Source of the DNA: Bacillus oleivorans
GTDB taxonomy: Bacteria > Bacillota > Bacilli > Bacillales > JC228
Length of the DNA: 64,000 nt
Direction of reading: 5' to 3'
Assembly (NCBI RefSeq): GCF_900207585.1
Contig: NZ_OAOP01000003.1
Span: forward strand, 1 to 64,000
The translations under genes were made by a program, and so were the position numbers. Positions 8,067 through 18,104 of this stretch are shown one piece after another. The notes beneath the pieces are model-generated. The model did not search any database. It saw only the letters and a program-made list of their open reading frames with translations, and was not told where the DNA came from. Each line of letters begins with the position of its first letter. The stretch's first letter is position 1.

Positions 8067-10376
8067 ATGTATAACAGAATAATCCGCAATGACATTATAA
8101 AGAGCAAAGTAATTACGTTGACAACAACGATTTTTGTCGCTGCTGCAGCTATGCTTGTTTCCCTTGCGGCGATACTCACCGTCAATCTAACTGGGGCGCT
8201 AGATACAATTATGACGAAAGCAGAAACTCCGCATTTTATGCAGATGCATTCAGGTGAAATTAATACTGCACGGCTTGAGGCTTTTGCGGAGAAGAATCCG
8301 AACGTCGATGAATTTCAGGTAGTTGAATTTCTCAACATCGACGGTGCAAAGATTATTTTAGGTGATCAATCGCTTATCGATAGTGTCCAGGATAATGGTT
8401 TCAGCGTTCAGAGTGAAAAATTTGATTATCTTTTTGATCTTGATGGAAACATCATCAACGTATCCGACGGCGAGCTGTATGTCCCAGTAAGCTATATGAA
8501 GGATAACATCACAAAGGTCGGTGACAAGGCCGTAATTAGCGGGAAGGAATTTACTGTTGCAGGATTTCTGCGCGATTCACTAATGAATTCTTCGCTTTCT
8601 GCCTCTAAGAGATTTCTTGTCAGTGAAAATGATTACGTAGAATTAAAAAAACTTGGAAGTACGGAGTATCTGATTGAGTTTAGATTAAAGGATTTTTCGG
8701 CGATAGGCGCATTTGAAACCGCTTATGCCTCCGCAGGACTTGAAGCGAACGGACCAACGGTTACATATACACTTTTTAAAATGATGAATGCAATTTCCGA
8801 CGGGATGATGATTGCGATTATCCTTCTTGTAAGCGCACTTGTCGTTACAATTGCATTGATGTGCATCCGCTTTACGCTCCTTGCGAAAATCGAAGAGGAC
8901 TACCGTGAAATTGGCGTTATGAAGGCAATCGGACTACGTGTTTCCGACATAAAGAAGATTTATCTTGCGAAATATGCAGTGATTGCGGCTGCAGGCAGTA
9001 TTCTTGGGTATATTCTTTCACTGATGTTCCAAGACATGCTACTAGAAAATATTCGGCTATATATGGGTGAAAGCGAAAATTCTTCTTTTGCCTTAAGTTT
9101 AGGAATCATTGGTATATTACTTGTATTTGTTGTAATTCTTGCATATGTAAGCGGAATGTTGAATCGCTTCCGTAAAATTTCAGCTGCTGAAGCCATACGC
9201 TTTGGCACTTCACAGGAAAAAAAAGCTGGAGCAAAGCGTTTTACACTGAATGGAAACAGATTATTTACCACGTATATTTTTCTCGGTATCAAAGATGTTC
9301 TGGCAAGGAAAAGACTTTACACCACAATGCTTGTGGTACTGGTAATTTCGTCATTTATTATGATTGTTCCGCAGAACCTGTAAAATACAATTTCTTCAAA
9401 AAGCTTCATCCAATATATGGGGATAGGAAACTACGATTTGCGTATACAGACCAACCAAAACCATGAAAAAGCAGCTGAAATTGTACAGACGCTGAACAGC
9501 GACAGCTCTATTGCAAAGGTAGCCGCGCTTACAACTAAAACATTTAAAGTCAAGCGCGCGGACGGGTCAGAGGAAAATATTAAAATTGAACTCGGTGATC
9601 ATTCAGTATTTCCGATAGAATATTCCGAGGGAAGAGCACCCGCCAGAGATCATGAAATTGCGCTTTCGACTATAAACGCAGATGAGATGAGCAAAAAGGT
9701 CGGCGATTATCTTACGCTGATGATTGGAGGGGAGGAGAAAGATCTCACGGTAAGCGGAATATATTCCGACGTTACGAACGGCGGCAAAACGGCAAAGGCT
9801 GTTTTCACCGACAATTCGGCGGACATTATGTGGACCATTGTCCCCGCTGAACTTTCGGATAAGTCCCTTGTCGACAGTAAGGTATCAGAATATACGGACA
9901 GATTTGATTTTGCAAAGGTGACCGACATTGATGAATTTGTGAAACAGACTTTAGGCTCAACGATTAGCTCCGTCGAAACGGCATCCTATGCCTCAATGGC
10001 CGTTGCGCTGGTTATTACAGTACTCGTTACACTGTTATTTATGAAAATGCTTGTTGCAAAAGATAGATATTCGATTGCAGTAATGAAAGCTTTCGGCTTC
10101 ACAAACTCGGATCTAAAAAAACAGTTTGTTTCTCGTTCGGTTTTCGTTCTGATTGTTGGAATTGTGCTCGGTACACTACTAGCGAACACTCTTGGAGAAA
10201 TGCTGGCCGGTTTAATGATCTCCTCGTTTGGAGCATCGACGTTTAATTTTGCGGTCAATCCGTTATGGGCATATCTGCTTAGTCCGCTGCTAATGATCGG
10301 CGCGGTACTTATTGCAACAATGATCGGCACATCGGGCGCAGGAAAAATAAAAATATCCGAAAACATAAAGGAGTAG
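8067..10376 (+). pseudogene. FtsX-type ABC transporter permease interrupted by one in-frame TAA
   Basis: A single reading frame of 770 codons runs through both parts, broken only by TAA at 9381-9383. Part one (8067-9383) has an N-terminal membrane segment, an extracellular MacB-like domain and the first FtsX unit (IAIILLVSALVVTIALMCIR, EIGVMKAIGLRVSDIKKIY). Part two (from 9384) holds a second extracellular region and a second FtsX unit (SIAVMKAFGFTNSDLKKQF). Such permeases are normally one ~770-residue protein, and the stop would be a Tyr codon (TAT/TAC) changed to TAA. The ATG at 9417 could restart translation but has no good ribosome binding site. Either a recent nonsense mutation, a sequencing error or readthrough. 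The ATPase downstream is intact. Confidence 0.85.
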
Positions 10377-10380
10377 GCAT

Positions 10381-11136
10381 ATGAAGAAGATTATTATCGG
10401 CGATCATCTTGTAAAATCTTACGGTGAGGGCGAGGAAAAGCGCAATGTTCTGGACGGAGTATCCGTTGAAATAAACGAGGGCGAGTTCGTTGCGGTTATG
10501 GGACCTTCTGGCTCGGGAAAATCGACACTGTTGTTTGCACTAAGCGGCATGGATGGCGTTAATAGCGGAAAGGTCGTTTTTGACAGCAGAGATTTATCGG
10601 CGGTCGGGGAGAAGGAACTTTCAGATATACGCAGAACAAAAATGGGATTTGTTTTTCAGCAGCCGACTATGCTGAAAAATTTGAATATCCTTGACAACAT
10701 CATTCTTCCATCCATGCGCGACAACAAAAACACCGGGAAAATTTCGGAGAAGGCAAGAGCGCTTATGAAAAGGGTAGGCATTGCAGAGCTTGAAAAGCGA
10801 GATATTACACAGGTTTCGGGAGGTCAGCTTCAGCGTGCAGGAATATGCCGCGCACTTATGAACAGCCCAAAAATCATCTTCGGCGACGAGCCGACGGGTG
10901 CGCTCAACTCAAAATCTGCGCAGGAGATTATGGACATATTTTCCGAAATTAACACGGACGGTACTGCTGTAATGCTTGTAACTCACGACGCAAAGGTTGC
11001 GGCGCGGACAGACCGTATTATGTTCATGCGTGACGGCAAAATTGAAAGCGAATTGAAGCTTCTGAAGTATGACGGGACGGATACGGATGGCAGGGTCGAG
11101 AAAGTAATGGTAAAAATGCGGGAAATAGGCATATGA
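10381..11136 (+). CDS. ABC transporter ATP-binding protein (MacB/LolD-like)
   Basis: 251 residues. Walker A GPSGSGKST at residues 41-49, Q-loop at ~93-94, signature SGGQLQR at ~146, Walker B IIFGDEPTG at ~165-173 and H-loop His202 are all present, so the ATPase should be active. It starts 5 bases after the permease frame ends and pairs with it as a MacB/FtsX-type exporter, often used for antimicrobial-peptide efflux or sensing. The substrate is unknown. It shares the G+C-richer codon use of the two preceding genes. Confidence 0.92.
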   Translation: MKKIIIGDHLVKSYGEGEEKRNVLDGVSVEINEGEFVAVMGPSGSGKSTLLFALSGMDGVNSGKVVFDSRDLSAVGEKELSDIRRTKMGFVFQQPTMLKNLNILDNIILPSMRDNKNTGKISEKARALMKRVGIAELEKRDITQVSGGQLQRAGICRALMNSPKIIFGDEPTGALNSKSAQEIMDIFSEINTDGTAVMLVTHDAKVAARTDRIMFMRDGKIESELKLLKYDGTDTDGRVEKVMVKMREIGI

Positions 11137-11165
11137 TTTTATTGTAGACTTTAATTTTAAAGGAA

Positions 11166-11214
11166 GTAGCTCCTTCATATCGATACTTGTCCAAGTGAAG
11201 GGGCTACATTTTTT
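11166..11214 (+). terminator. Rho-independent terminator of the TetR/ABC module
   Basis: GTAGCTCCTTCA pairs with TGAAGGGGCTAC (one mismatch or G-U) around a loop of about 18 bases, followed by a T-run. Between here and 11617 (about 400 bases) no gene is seen. Confidence 0.8.
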
Positions 11215-11617
11215 CGCCTTTTAGTTTATACGAACATTTTTTCTAATTCTAATGGTTTAATGTACTCTCTATCTTTCTAATCAATCTATAAAGATTTTAC
11301 CGATACACATATTTCGCCATAACCGCTGTTAATCACATCATCAATGTATCTTTCTAATATCGGTTGTGGGGCTATTAAGAAAAACGAGGATACTACTTTA
11401 TCCAAACCTCTCAATCACTAATACCTTGTTATAAAAATAAGTTTCATCATTACCCCATCAACCACCTCCCGCAAAAGTCGAAAAAATAGCCCCTATTCCC
11501 CATAAATTTTCAGCAAATACCGACAAGTTTCTTGCTACCCTTTGTGTAATCTATTACTAATTTGATAGTTTCCAATAATTACTATCCTATTAAAATACGA
11601 TTCTGGAGGGGTGTTCA

Positions 11618-14600
11618 TTGAAAAGGGGTTTAAGACGCATATTATTTCTTCTTTCGACAGTGATTTTAGTTTTAAGTACGTTTTTATCACCAGCAGCTAT
11701 AGCAGAAACTCAACACAAAAGCATGGAAGATAGCTTACAGCAAGCATCGACAAATAAAATTGACAGCAAAGTTAAACAACAAATGGAAACTAATGAGGAA
11801 GTATCTCTATTAATTATTTTGAATGACCAAATCGATGCTTCTGCCATCATGAAACAGGCGAATAAAAATGCAAGTGAGAAAAAAGCACTAGGATTAAACA
11901 AGAAGCATATGGTACGTTCTGAAATTTTGACGGAATTGAAGGCAAACGCTCATCAAACACAAGAGCCTTTACTAGAACTATTAAAGCAAGAAAAACAAAA
12001 GGGGAACGTTAAGAAGTACAAATCCTATCATGTTATTAATGCCATTTCCTTCACAGGTTCAAAGGAAGTCATCGAAAAGATTGCTTCCTTTAAGGAAGTG
12101 AAAAAAATCTATTTAGATGAAGTACGTCATTTGGTGAAAGACACTGACTTGACGAACACCTCGAGTGATGAGAATGTACAATGGAATGTCAGTCAAGTAT
12201 TAGCACCCCAAGCATGGGAGTTGGGAATCGATGGAACAGGAACAGTAGTGGCAAGCATTGATTCAGGTGTGCGATGGGACCACCCAGCCTTAAAAGAAAA
12301 ATACCGCGGCTATAACGCTGCAGAGGGCACGGTGGAACATCAGTATAGCTTTTTTGATGCGGTAGCTGGACAAGCAGAAAGCTATGATGATAACGGACAT
12401 GGAACCCATGTTACAGGGACAATGGTTGGAAGCGAGCCTGAAGGAACGAACAAAATCGGTGTTGCTCCAGGAGCAAAGTGGATTGCCGCGAAAGCATTTG
12501 ATGCAAATGGGAATGGTACAGATTCTGATATTTTAGAGGCTGCCCAATGGATGATGGCACCTGGAGGCAGAGTTGATATGGCTCCAGATGTCGTGAATAA
12601 TTCCTGGAGCGGCGGCCCAGGTATCAATGAGTGGTTTTTAGAAGTCGTTCAGACTTGGAGAGCATATGGGATATTCCCAGTATTTGCAGCGGGAAATGCA
12701 TCAATTTTAATCCCTAACGGACCTGGTACGATTGCAAGCCCAGCCAATTATCCAGAATCTTTTGCTGTTGGTGCAGTCGATAAAGAGAATCAAATAGCTG
12801 ATTTTTCATTCCAAGGTCCATCCCCATACGGTGAAATTAAGCCTGAATTGACAGCACCTGGGGTTAAAATTCGCTCGACCTTACCAGATGGAGGATATGG
12901 AGACAAAAGCGGTACCTCAATGGCAGCGCCACATGTTGCCGGAGCGGTTGCTTTACTGCGCCAGGCCAACGCCAATCTAACAGTAGATGAAATCGAGCAA
13001 ATTTTAATCGAAACGGCTATCCCATTAACCGATCGAGATTTTCTAGAGTCACCTAATCACGGCTATGGGCATGGCCTGCTGAACGTCTATGATGCCGTAT
13101 TGTCAGAAACACAAGGGATGGGAATGATTACAGGGAATGTAACGGTTGAAGGTGAAGACGCGCAAAGCCCTGTTTACTCACATACGCCTATCTCTGAGGT
13201 ATCTGAAGGATTACAAATCGATCTTACTGTTCAAGCGAGTGATAATATCAGTGTTGAATCTGTCGAGTTAGCCTATAAATTGAATGATGGGGAGTGGAAT
13301 CATGTTTCTGCGGATCGTATTTCTGGAAATTATTTAAATGGAGAATACCTCGCTACTATTCCAGCAGGCGTTGCCGAAGCTGGAACGCTAACCTATCAAT
13401 GGATCATTTCCGACTATGCTGGAAATACCGTGACTAGTGAAGAATATTTAGTATCCGTAATAGAAAGCTTAACAATTGGTTACTTTGAAGATTTTGAAAC
13501 AGAACCCGCGGGCTGGACGATTGTCGGTGAAAATCCAAATTGGGAATGGGGAATTCCAACTTCAGGTCCTAATGAGGCGGCATCAGGTGAAAAGGTATAT
13601 GCTACGAACCTAGAAGGAAATTATTCGAACGGAATGAGAGAAATGCTCGTCATGCCGGCAATTGTCTTACCTGATGGGCAAGCTTCCTTACAATTTAAAC
13701 AATGGCATAGCTTTGAACAGTCAGCCTATACAGGTACTGCTTATGATTATGGATATGTCATGGTGTCAACCAACGGTCAAGATTGGACGGAGCTTTTAAT
13801 GGTCAAAGGAGATTCAGGAGGCTGGGTTGATACATCAGTCGATCTTTCGCAATATGCGGGCCAAGGAATTTTTATTGGATTTTATACCTATTCAGATTTG
13901 AGTACAGGAAGACCTGGCTGGTATATTGACGATGTTGCATTAAGTGCAACAGCAAATGGGGCAATCGTGAATACAAGTGCAGACCCAGCAACTATCCATA
14001 CTGCAGATATTGCAGTTGTAGATATAGATATGGAAACGGACAACACTTTATCATTATTGCCAATTGACGCGCAAGTAAGTGTATTGGAAACTGGACGGTC
14101 AACAGTAACCAATCCGCAAAATGGAAGTTATACTTTGCGAAACCCTGCCGGGGAATATCATGTAGTTGCAGAGTCATATGGCTACCATTCTCAAACGAAA
14201 ACGGCTGTAATTGCAGATGACGAAGAGGTTTCTTTGAACTTCACCCTTCAGGAGAAAGCAAGAGGAATAATCACCGGTGTTATCACAGATGAATTAACAG
14301 GTGAACCTGTTGAAGGAGCGAGAGTCTATCTTGTTGAGGATGCCAATATCGAACCAGTAGAGACAAGTGCAGATGGATCATTTCGTTTAACAGCTTTTGA
14401 AGGAACGTATACGTTAAAAGCATCCCATCCAATGCATTATCCAAATACGGCAGAACTGATAGTCGAAGGAGATGCAGAAATTGTCCGGAATGTTGTATTA
14501 GCCCCAATTATAGGTACATCAGAAATAATCGCTTATGATGATGGAACGGCGGGAACACTTAATTATTTTCACACCGCTGGTAATGGCTGGGCAGTGAAAA

Positions 14601-15787
14601 TGTCTCTTGCAGATGGGAAAAATCGCGCGGTTTTAACAGGAGGCTACTATAAATTTGATGGTGGAAATCGTCCAGATCCTGGAGGAACAGCATTTTTTGT
14701 AGAGGTGTACGATGCAACTGGACCAAATGGTTTGCCGGGTGAGAAAATTGCCGGTCCATTTGAAGCCGAAGCTATTCGTTCCCATACAGATTGGACATAT
14801 ATCGATTTAAGCGGCGAGGAAATTATTGTTCCAGGTGATTTTTATCTTGCTTATATTCAAAAAGAAGGCTTTCCATATATACCAGCCATTAATCGGGATA
14901 CAAGCTCAGGGTCATCGGGAAGAAACTATTCCTATATTGATGGCGTTTGGAAGCAGACTTCACCAAACGATGGAAACTATATGATACGAGCAGTAGTAGC
15001 ATATGATGAAAGCGTACCAGAGATTACATCACCTGCAAACCTCACCTATACGGCTGAAAAAACGTTTACTGTCAGTGGTCAAGCACAACCTAATACTGAA
15101 ATTCATCTGTTTAATAATGATTCAGAAGCAGCGGTCGTTTCTTCGGCAGAAGACGGAACCTTTAGTGCGGAAATTTCCTTAACAGAAGGTCCAAATGCTA
15201 TTACAGCTCGAGCTGCTCAAGGAGAAGGACTGACAAGACCATCCAATCAAGTGAGGATTATGCTAGACAGCACCTCTCCTATCGTATCCATCCACTCACC
15301 ACAGGAAGGGGAACGGTTTAATACAACATCTATAACCGTCCAGGCTCAGGTAAAGGAAGAAAATCTTGAGGGTGTCATAATCAACGGTTCAGAAGCTACT
15401 CTTGTAAACGGGATCTATGAAGCTAGTATAACACTTGAACAAGGAGAAAATAGTATCGCAGTTGCTGCAAGGGATAAAGCTGGAAATGAAACGGTCCAAA
15501 CGGTTTCAGTTCAGATTGATTCGATTGCACCTGTGATCACCATTGAATCACCAGTTAATGGTGAAACAACTCATAAGAAATCTGTAACTTTAATAGGACA
15601 GGTGACAGATGATAACTTAGACTTTGTACGTGTGAATGGAAATGATGCGAAAGTAAAAAATGGTTCATTCAGTACGAATGTTAGTCTGGAGGATGGCGAA
15701 AACATCATCATGATTTGGTCGAAGGATACATTTGGGAATGAGACATGGGAACAAGTCAGGGTTATTTACAGTAAAAAGAATGATTAA
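11618..15787 (+). CDS. bpr: Bacillopeptidase F-like secreted S8 serine protease
   Basis: 1389 residues, close to B. subtilis Bpr in length and order of domains. Signal peptide at residues 1-29 (ends PAAIAETQ), an I9-type propeptide to ~175, then the subtilisin domain with catalytic Asp215 (VASIDSG), His261 (GHGTHVTG), oxyanion Asn360 (AAGNAS) and Ser434 (GTSMAAPHVAG). Beyond ~510 follow an Ig-like/MAM-like region, carboxypeptidase regulatory-like repeats (GVITDELTGEPVEGARVYLV) and three C-terminal Big-type beta repeats of about 85 residues. TTG 11618 is preceded by GGAGGGG at a correct distance. Monocistronic. Expected role is extracellular protein degradation. Confidence 0.93.
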   Translation: MKRGLRRILFLLSTVILVLSTFLSPAAIAETQHKSMEDSLQQASTNKIDSKVKQQMETNEEVSLLIILNDQIDASAIMKQANKNASEKKALGLNKKHMVRSEILTELKANAHQTQEPLLELLKQEKQKGNVKKYKSYHVINAISFTGSKEVIEKIASFKEVKKIYLDEVRHLVKDTDLTNTSSDENVQWNVSQVLAPQAWELGIDGTGTVVASIDSGVRWDHPALKEKYRGYNAAEGTVEHQYSFFDAVAGQAESYDDNGHGTHVTGTMVGSEPEGTNKIGVAPGAKWIAAKAFDANGNGTDSDILEAAQWMMAPGGRVDMAPDVVNNSWSGGPGINEWFLEVVQTWRAYGIFPVFAAGNASILIPNGPGTIASPANYPESFAVGAVDKENQIADFSFQGPSPYGEIKPELTAPGVKIRSTLPDGGYGDKSGTSMAAPHVAGAVALLRQANANLTVDEIEQILIETAIPLTDRDFLESPNHGYGHGLLNVYDAVLSETQGMGMITGNVTVEGEDAQSPVYSHTPISEVSEGLQIDLTVQASDNISVESVELAYKLNDGEWNHVSADRISGNYLNGEYLATIPAGVAEAGTLTYQWIISDYAGNTVTSEEYLVSVIESLTIGYFEDFETEPAGWTIVGENPNWEWGIPTSGPNEAASGEKVYATNLEGNYSNGMREMLVMPAIVLPDGQASLQFKQWHSFEQSAYTGTAYDYGYVMVSTNGQDWTELLMVKGDSGGWVDTSVDLSQYAGQGIFIGFYTYSDLSTGRPGWYIDDVALSATANGAIVNTSADPATIHTADIAVVDIDMETDNTLSLLPIDAQVSVLETGRSTVTNPQNGSYTLRNPAGEYHVVAESYGYHSQTKTAVIADDEEVSLNFTLQEKARGIITGVITDELTGEPVEGARVYLVEDANIEPVETSADGSFRLTAFEGTYTLKASHPMHYPNTAELIVEGDAEIVRNVVLAPIIGTSEIIAYDDGTAGTLNYFHTAGNGWAVKMSLADGKNRAVLTGGYYKFDGGNRPDPGGTAFFVEVYDATGPNGLPGEKIAGPFEAEAIRSHTDWTYIDLSGEEIIVPGDFYLAYIQKEGFPYIPAINRDTSSGSSGRNYSYIDGVWKQTSPNDGNYMIRAVVAYDESVPEITSPANLTYTAEKTFTVSGQAQPNTEIHLFNNDSEAAVVSSAEDGTFSAEISLTEGPNAITARAAQGEGLTRPSNQVRIMLDSTSPIVSIHSPQEGERFNTTSITVQAQVKEENLEGVIINGSEATLVNGIYEASITLEQGENSIAVAARDKAGNETVQTVSVQIDSIAPVITIESPVNGETTHKKSVTLIGQVTDDNLDFVRVNGNDAKVKNGSFSTNVSLEDGENIIMIWSKDTFGNETWEQVRVIYSKKND

Positions 15788-15850
15788 TAACCTCCAATCA
15801 GAGTCTGGTAGCGATTTGGCCATAAACTTCAATAAAAAATAGGACGTTTG

Positions 15851-15883
15851 AGCTTACAAATCTTCATATAAGGTTTGTGAGCT
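15851..15883. other. Hairpin related to the CTCACAAA terminator family
   Basis: AGCTTACAAA faces TTTGTGAGCT across a 12-13 base loop. There is no T-run, so termination activity is doubtful. Its stem repeats the sequence used by the stronger hairpin 120 bases downstream. Confidence 0.5.
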
Positions 15884-15973
15884 GCTTCGCCAAGCTGGAT
15901 TGAATGTGCCAGGCATCAAGGGCCCTGCCAAAGAACAACATATGAAATAATTACATAAGGATAGGGTAAACAA

Positions 15974-16024
15974 GCTCACAAATGTTTTGTTTTTAAAAAC
16001 GTTTGTGAGCGTTTTTGTTTTTTT
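15974..16024 (+). terminator. Rho-independent terminator with a CTCACAAAT stem
   Basis: GCTCACAAATGTTTT pairs with AAAACGTTTGTGAGC (one G-U) around a short T-rich loop and is followed by TTTTTGTTTTTTTA. Probable terminator for the bpr transcript. Confidence 0.82.
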
Positions 16025-16161
16025 ATATTGAACTGAATCATGAAGATAATTACAATGTTTGTATTTTATGTATTCTCCTAAATTTATTATTATATATATT
16101 TAAATTTAGTGTTTAAAACACGAACATTATGTATTATAATTAGGACATTGTTCGATAAAAT

Positions 16162-16233
16162 ACCCCGTATAATCCCGGTAATATGGTCTGGGAGTCTCTA
16201 CAGAGTGGCCGTAAATCACTCTACTATGGACGG
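16162..16233 (+). promoter_or_regulatory. Purine riboswitch aptamer, guanine/hypoxanthine type
   Basis: The aptamer shows the conserved purine-riboswitch order: CCGTATAATCCC (P1 and J1/2), GGTAATATGGTCTGGGAG (P2 and its loop), TCTCTAC (J2/3), GTGGCCGTAAATCAC (P3 loop) and TCTACTATGG (J3/1 and P1). The base that discriminates the ligand in ACTATG is C, which pairs with guanine or hypoxanthine; adenine sensors have U there. It is followed by a terminator at 16249 and the permease gene. When ligand is bound, transcription should stop. Confidence 0.93.
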
Positions 16234-16248
16234 AAATTCTGTTAATAG

Positions 16249-16277
16249 AAACCGTTCAGTTTATGCTGGACGGTTTT
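16249..16277 (+). terminator. Riboswitch expression-platform terminator
   Basis: AACCGTTCAG pairs with CTGGACGGTT around TTTATG, with a T-run behind it, 16 bases after the aptamer. This is the OFF hairpin of the purine riboswitch. Confidence 0.9.
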
Positions 16278-16320
16278 TTCCATATTGAGGCAACATGAGG
16301 GGAAGAAAAGGAGAAAAGAT

Positions 16321-17394
16321 ATGGAAGATATACTAAAAGACATTCTAGCAGCATTCAGTGTTGTACTGAACGGATTACCTCAAGGGTTACTTGCCCTTTC
16401 GTTTGGGTTTGCTTCTGTACCGACCGCCCTTGCATTTATGGTTGGTGCAGTAGGTAATAGCTTAACAAGTAATGTAGCCGTTATTTCATTCCAGGCAGAA
16501 ACGATTGCGGTTGCCGGAACGATGGGCAAAAATATGCGGGACCGCCTTTCTTCAATTTTCTTTGGTGCATTGATATTAGTAATTATCAGTTTATTTGGCG
16601 TAATGGAACAAATCGTTGAATGGATTGGTCCTGTCATTACCAATGGGATGATGGCCGGTGTTGGCTTCATGCTTGCAAAGATCGCATGGGATATGGCGAA
16701 GAATGATCGGATTATAGGGGTGACCTCTTTTGCCAGTGCCTTATTGACATATGTAATAACCAAGGATTTAGTGTATACAATCACGATTTCGGTGATCCTT
16801 TCAAGTGTAGTTTATAATTTTATAAAAAAAGAAAATGAAACGGTTTCTAAAAACATTTCAGAAGATAAGTTTAAATTACAAAAATTTGTTATCAATGCAG
16901 CTGTTATTCGCGGAGCATTAGCACTCGTTTGTTTAAATATTGGCGCGAATATTGCTTTTGGAAAAATCAATGGTGAAATTGCAGGTGAGGAAGTAAATAT
17001 TGACACCCTAACCATTATCAGCAGTTTAGCTGACATGGCTTCTTCCTTGTTTGGCGGAGGCCCGGTAGAAGTCATTATTTCAGCTACAGCATCTGCGCCT
17101 CACGCCGTTTGGGCAGGGGTTTTAACGATGGCGATTATGGCTGGTATCTTACTCTTTAAACTTTTACCGAAAATCGGAAAATACGTACCAAGTTCTTCTA
17201 TTGCCGGTTTCCTTTTTGTACTGGGTGCCATTGTTACACTGTCTGGGAATGCAACAGCTGCTCTAACCGCTGCAGAACCGGGTTCGCAAATTGTGGCCGC
17301 TGTGACAATTATCATTACTGCCATTGTTGATCCATTCTTTGGGTTATTAGCAGGGGTCATGATGGAATTTTTACTAGGAATCTTTGGAGTTTAA
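16321..17394 (+). CDS. Purine permease (NCS2-like multi-spanning transporter)
   Basis: About 357 residues with at least ten hydrophobic segments. The N-terminal LNGLPQGLLALSFGFASVPT and later SSLFGGGPVEVIISATASAP recall the NCS2/SulP transporter fold, although the protein is shorter than the usual ~430-residue PbuG/PbuX permeases. The substrate is inferred mainly from context: a guanine-type riboswitch upstream and a phosphoribosyltransferase downstream. The AAAGGAGAAAAGAT site selects ATG 16321 rather than an ATG 36 bases earlier. Likely role is import of guanine or hypoxanthine. Confidence 0.8.
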   Translation: MEDILKDILAAFSVVLNGLPQGLLALSFGFASVPTALAFMVGAVGNSLTSNVAVISFQAETIAVAGTMGKNMRDRLSSIFFGALILVIISLFGVMEQIVEWIGPVITNGMMAGVGFMLAKIAWDMAKNDRIIGVTSFASALLTYVITKDLVYTITISVILSSVVYNFIKKENETVSKNISEDKFKLQKFVINAAVIRGALALVCLNIGANIAFGKINGEIAGEEVNIDTLTIISSLADMASSLFGGGPVEVIISATASAPHAVWAGVLTMAIMAGILLFKLLPKIGKYVPSSSIAGFLFVLGAIVTLSGNATAALTAAEPGSQIVAAVTIIITAIVDPFFGLLAGVMMEFLLGIFGV

Positions 17395-17413
17395 GAAAAA
17401 GGAGTGTGTCATT

Positions 17414-17953
17414 TTGGAAACTTATCCGTTAATGGTTGCAGGCATAAAAAGGGAGTTACCCATTATCCCTATTTCAGACCAATTGAAAATCGCAAGTTTT
17501 GTTATTTTAGGTGATGCAGAAATTGTTTCAGCGGCCGCTCCATTACTGGCAGAAAAATTAACAGAGGTCGATTATTTAGTAACGGCAGAAGCCAAAGGAA
17601 TTCCGTTAGTGTATGAATTGTCCAAGCAATTAAATATGAAACAATATATCGTTGCCCGCAAAAGTGTGAAACCATATATGGAAGAGCCTCTAGTCAATCA
17701 AGTCGTTTCCATTACAACACAAAAAGAGCAATTGCTATGCCTTGATAGAAAAGATGCGGATGTCATAAAAGGAAAAAGGGTAGCTTTAATTGATGATGTG
17801 ATTAGTACCGGGGAATCTATCAAAGCATTAGAAGAATTAGTAACAAAAGCCGGCGGAATGGTTGTCGCCAAAGCTGCAATTCTAGCAGAAGGCGATGCAG
17901 CAGAACGGAATGACATTCTATTTTTAGAGAAATTACCTGTTTTTACAGTTTAA
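17414..17953 (+). CDS. Adenine/xanthine-type phosphoribosyltransferase
   Basis: About 179 residues from TTG 17414, chosen because GGAG at 17401 is 9 bases upstream; an ATG 30 bases earlier overlaps the permease. The PRPP-binding loop VALIDDVISTGESIKALEEL (residues ~122-141) has the two acidic residues and the STG turn typical of type I phosphoribosyltransferases, and DYLVTAEAKGIPLVYELS matches the Apt/Xpt group. It is the second gene of the riboswitch-controlled operon and should convert the imported base to its nucleotide in the cytoplasm. Which base is used cannot be fixed. Confidence 0.88.
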   Translation: METYPLMVAGIKRELPIIPISDQLKIASFVILGDAEIVSAAAPLLAEKLTEVDYLVTAEAKGIPLVYELSKQLNMKQYIVARKSVKPYMEEPLVNQVVSITTQKEQLLCLDRKDADVIKGKRVALIDDVISTGESIKALEELVTKAGGMVVAKAAILAEGDAAERNDILFLEKLPVFTV

Positions 17954-17972
17954 GGAACCGTCCCTTTGTCTC
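17954..17972 (+). repeat. GGGACGGTTCT-family repeat, half element
   Basis: GGAACCGTCCCTTTGTCTC follows the phosphoribosyltransferase stop directly. It is a single arm of the palindrome. Confidence 0.7.
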
Positions 17973-18104
17973 ACAACTAATATTTAGTAAAATGATGGCA
18001 GGCATGTTCAAAAAAGCGTGTGCGAAAGATTTGGATGCATTAAAAAACTATTTGGAGAAATGCGTGCATTCAAGTAAAGACTTTGGAACGGAAGGTGATC
18101 TTAT

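Noticed and set aside
9417-10376. Separate 319-residue permease gene starting at ATG 9417
   Set aside because: It is in phase with the upstream frame and completes one standard-length FtsX permease; the TAA at 9381 explains the split better, although reinitiation cannot be excluded.
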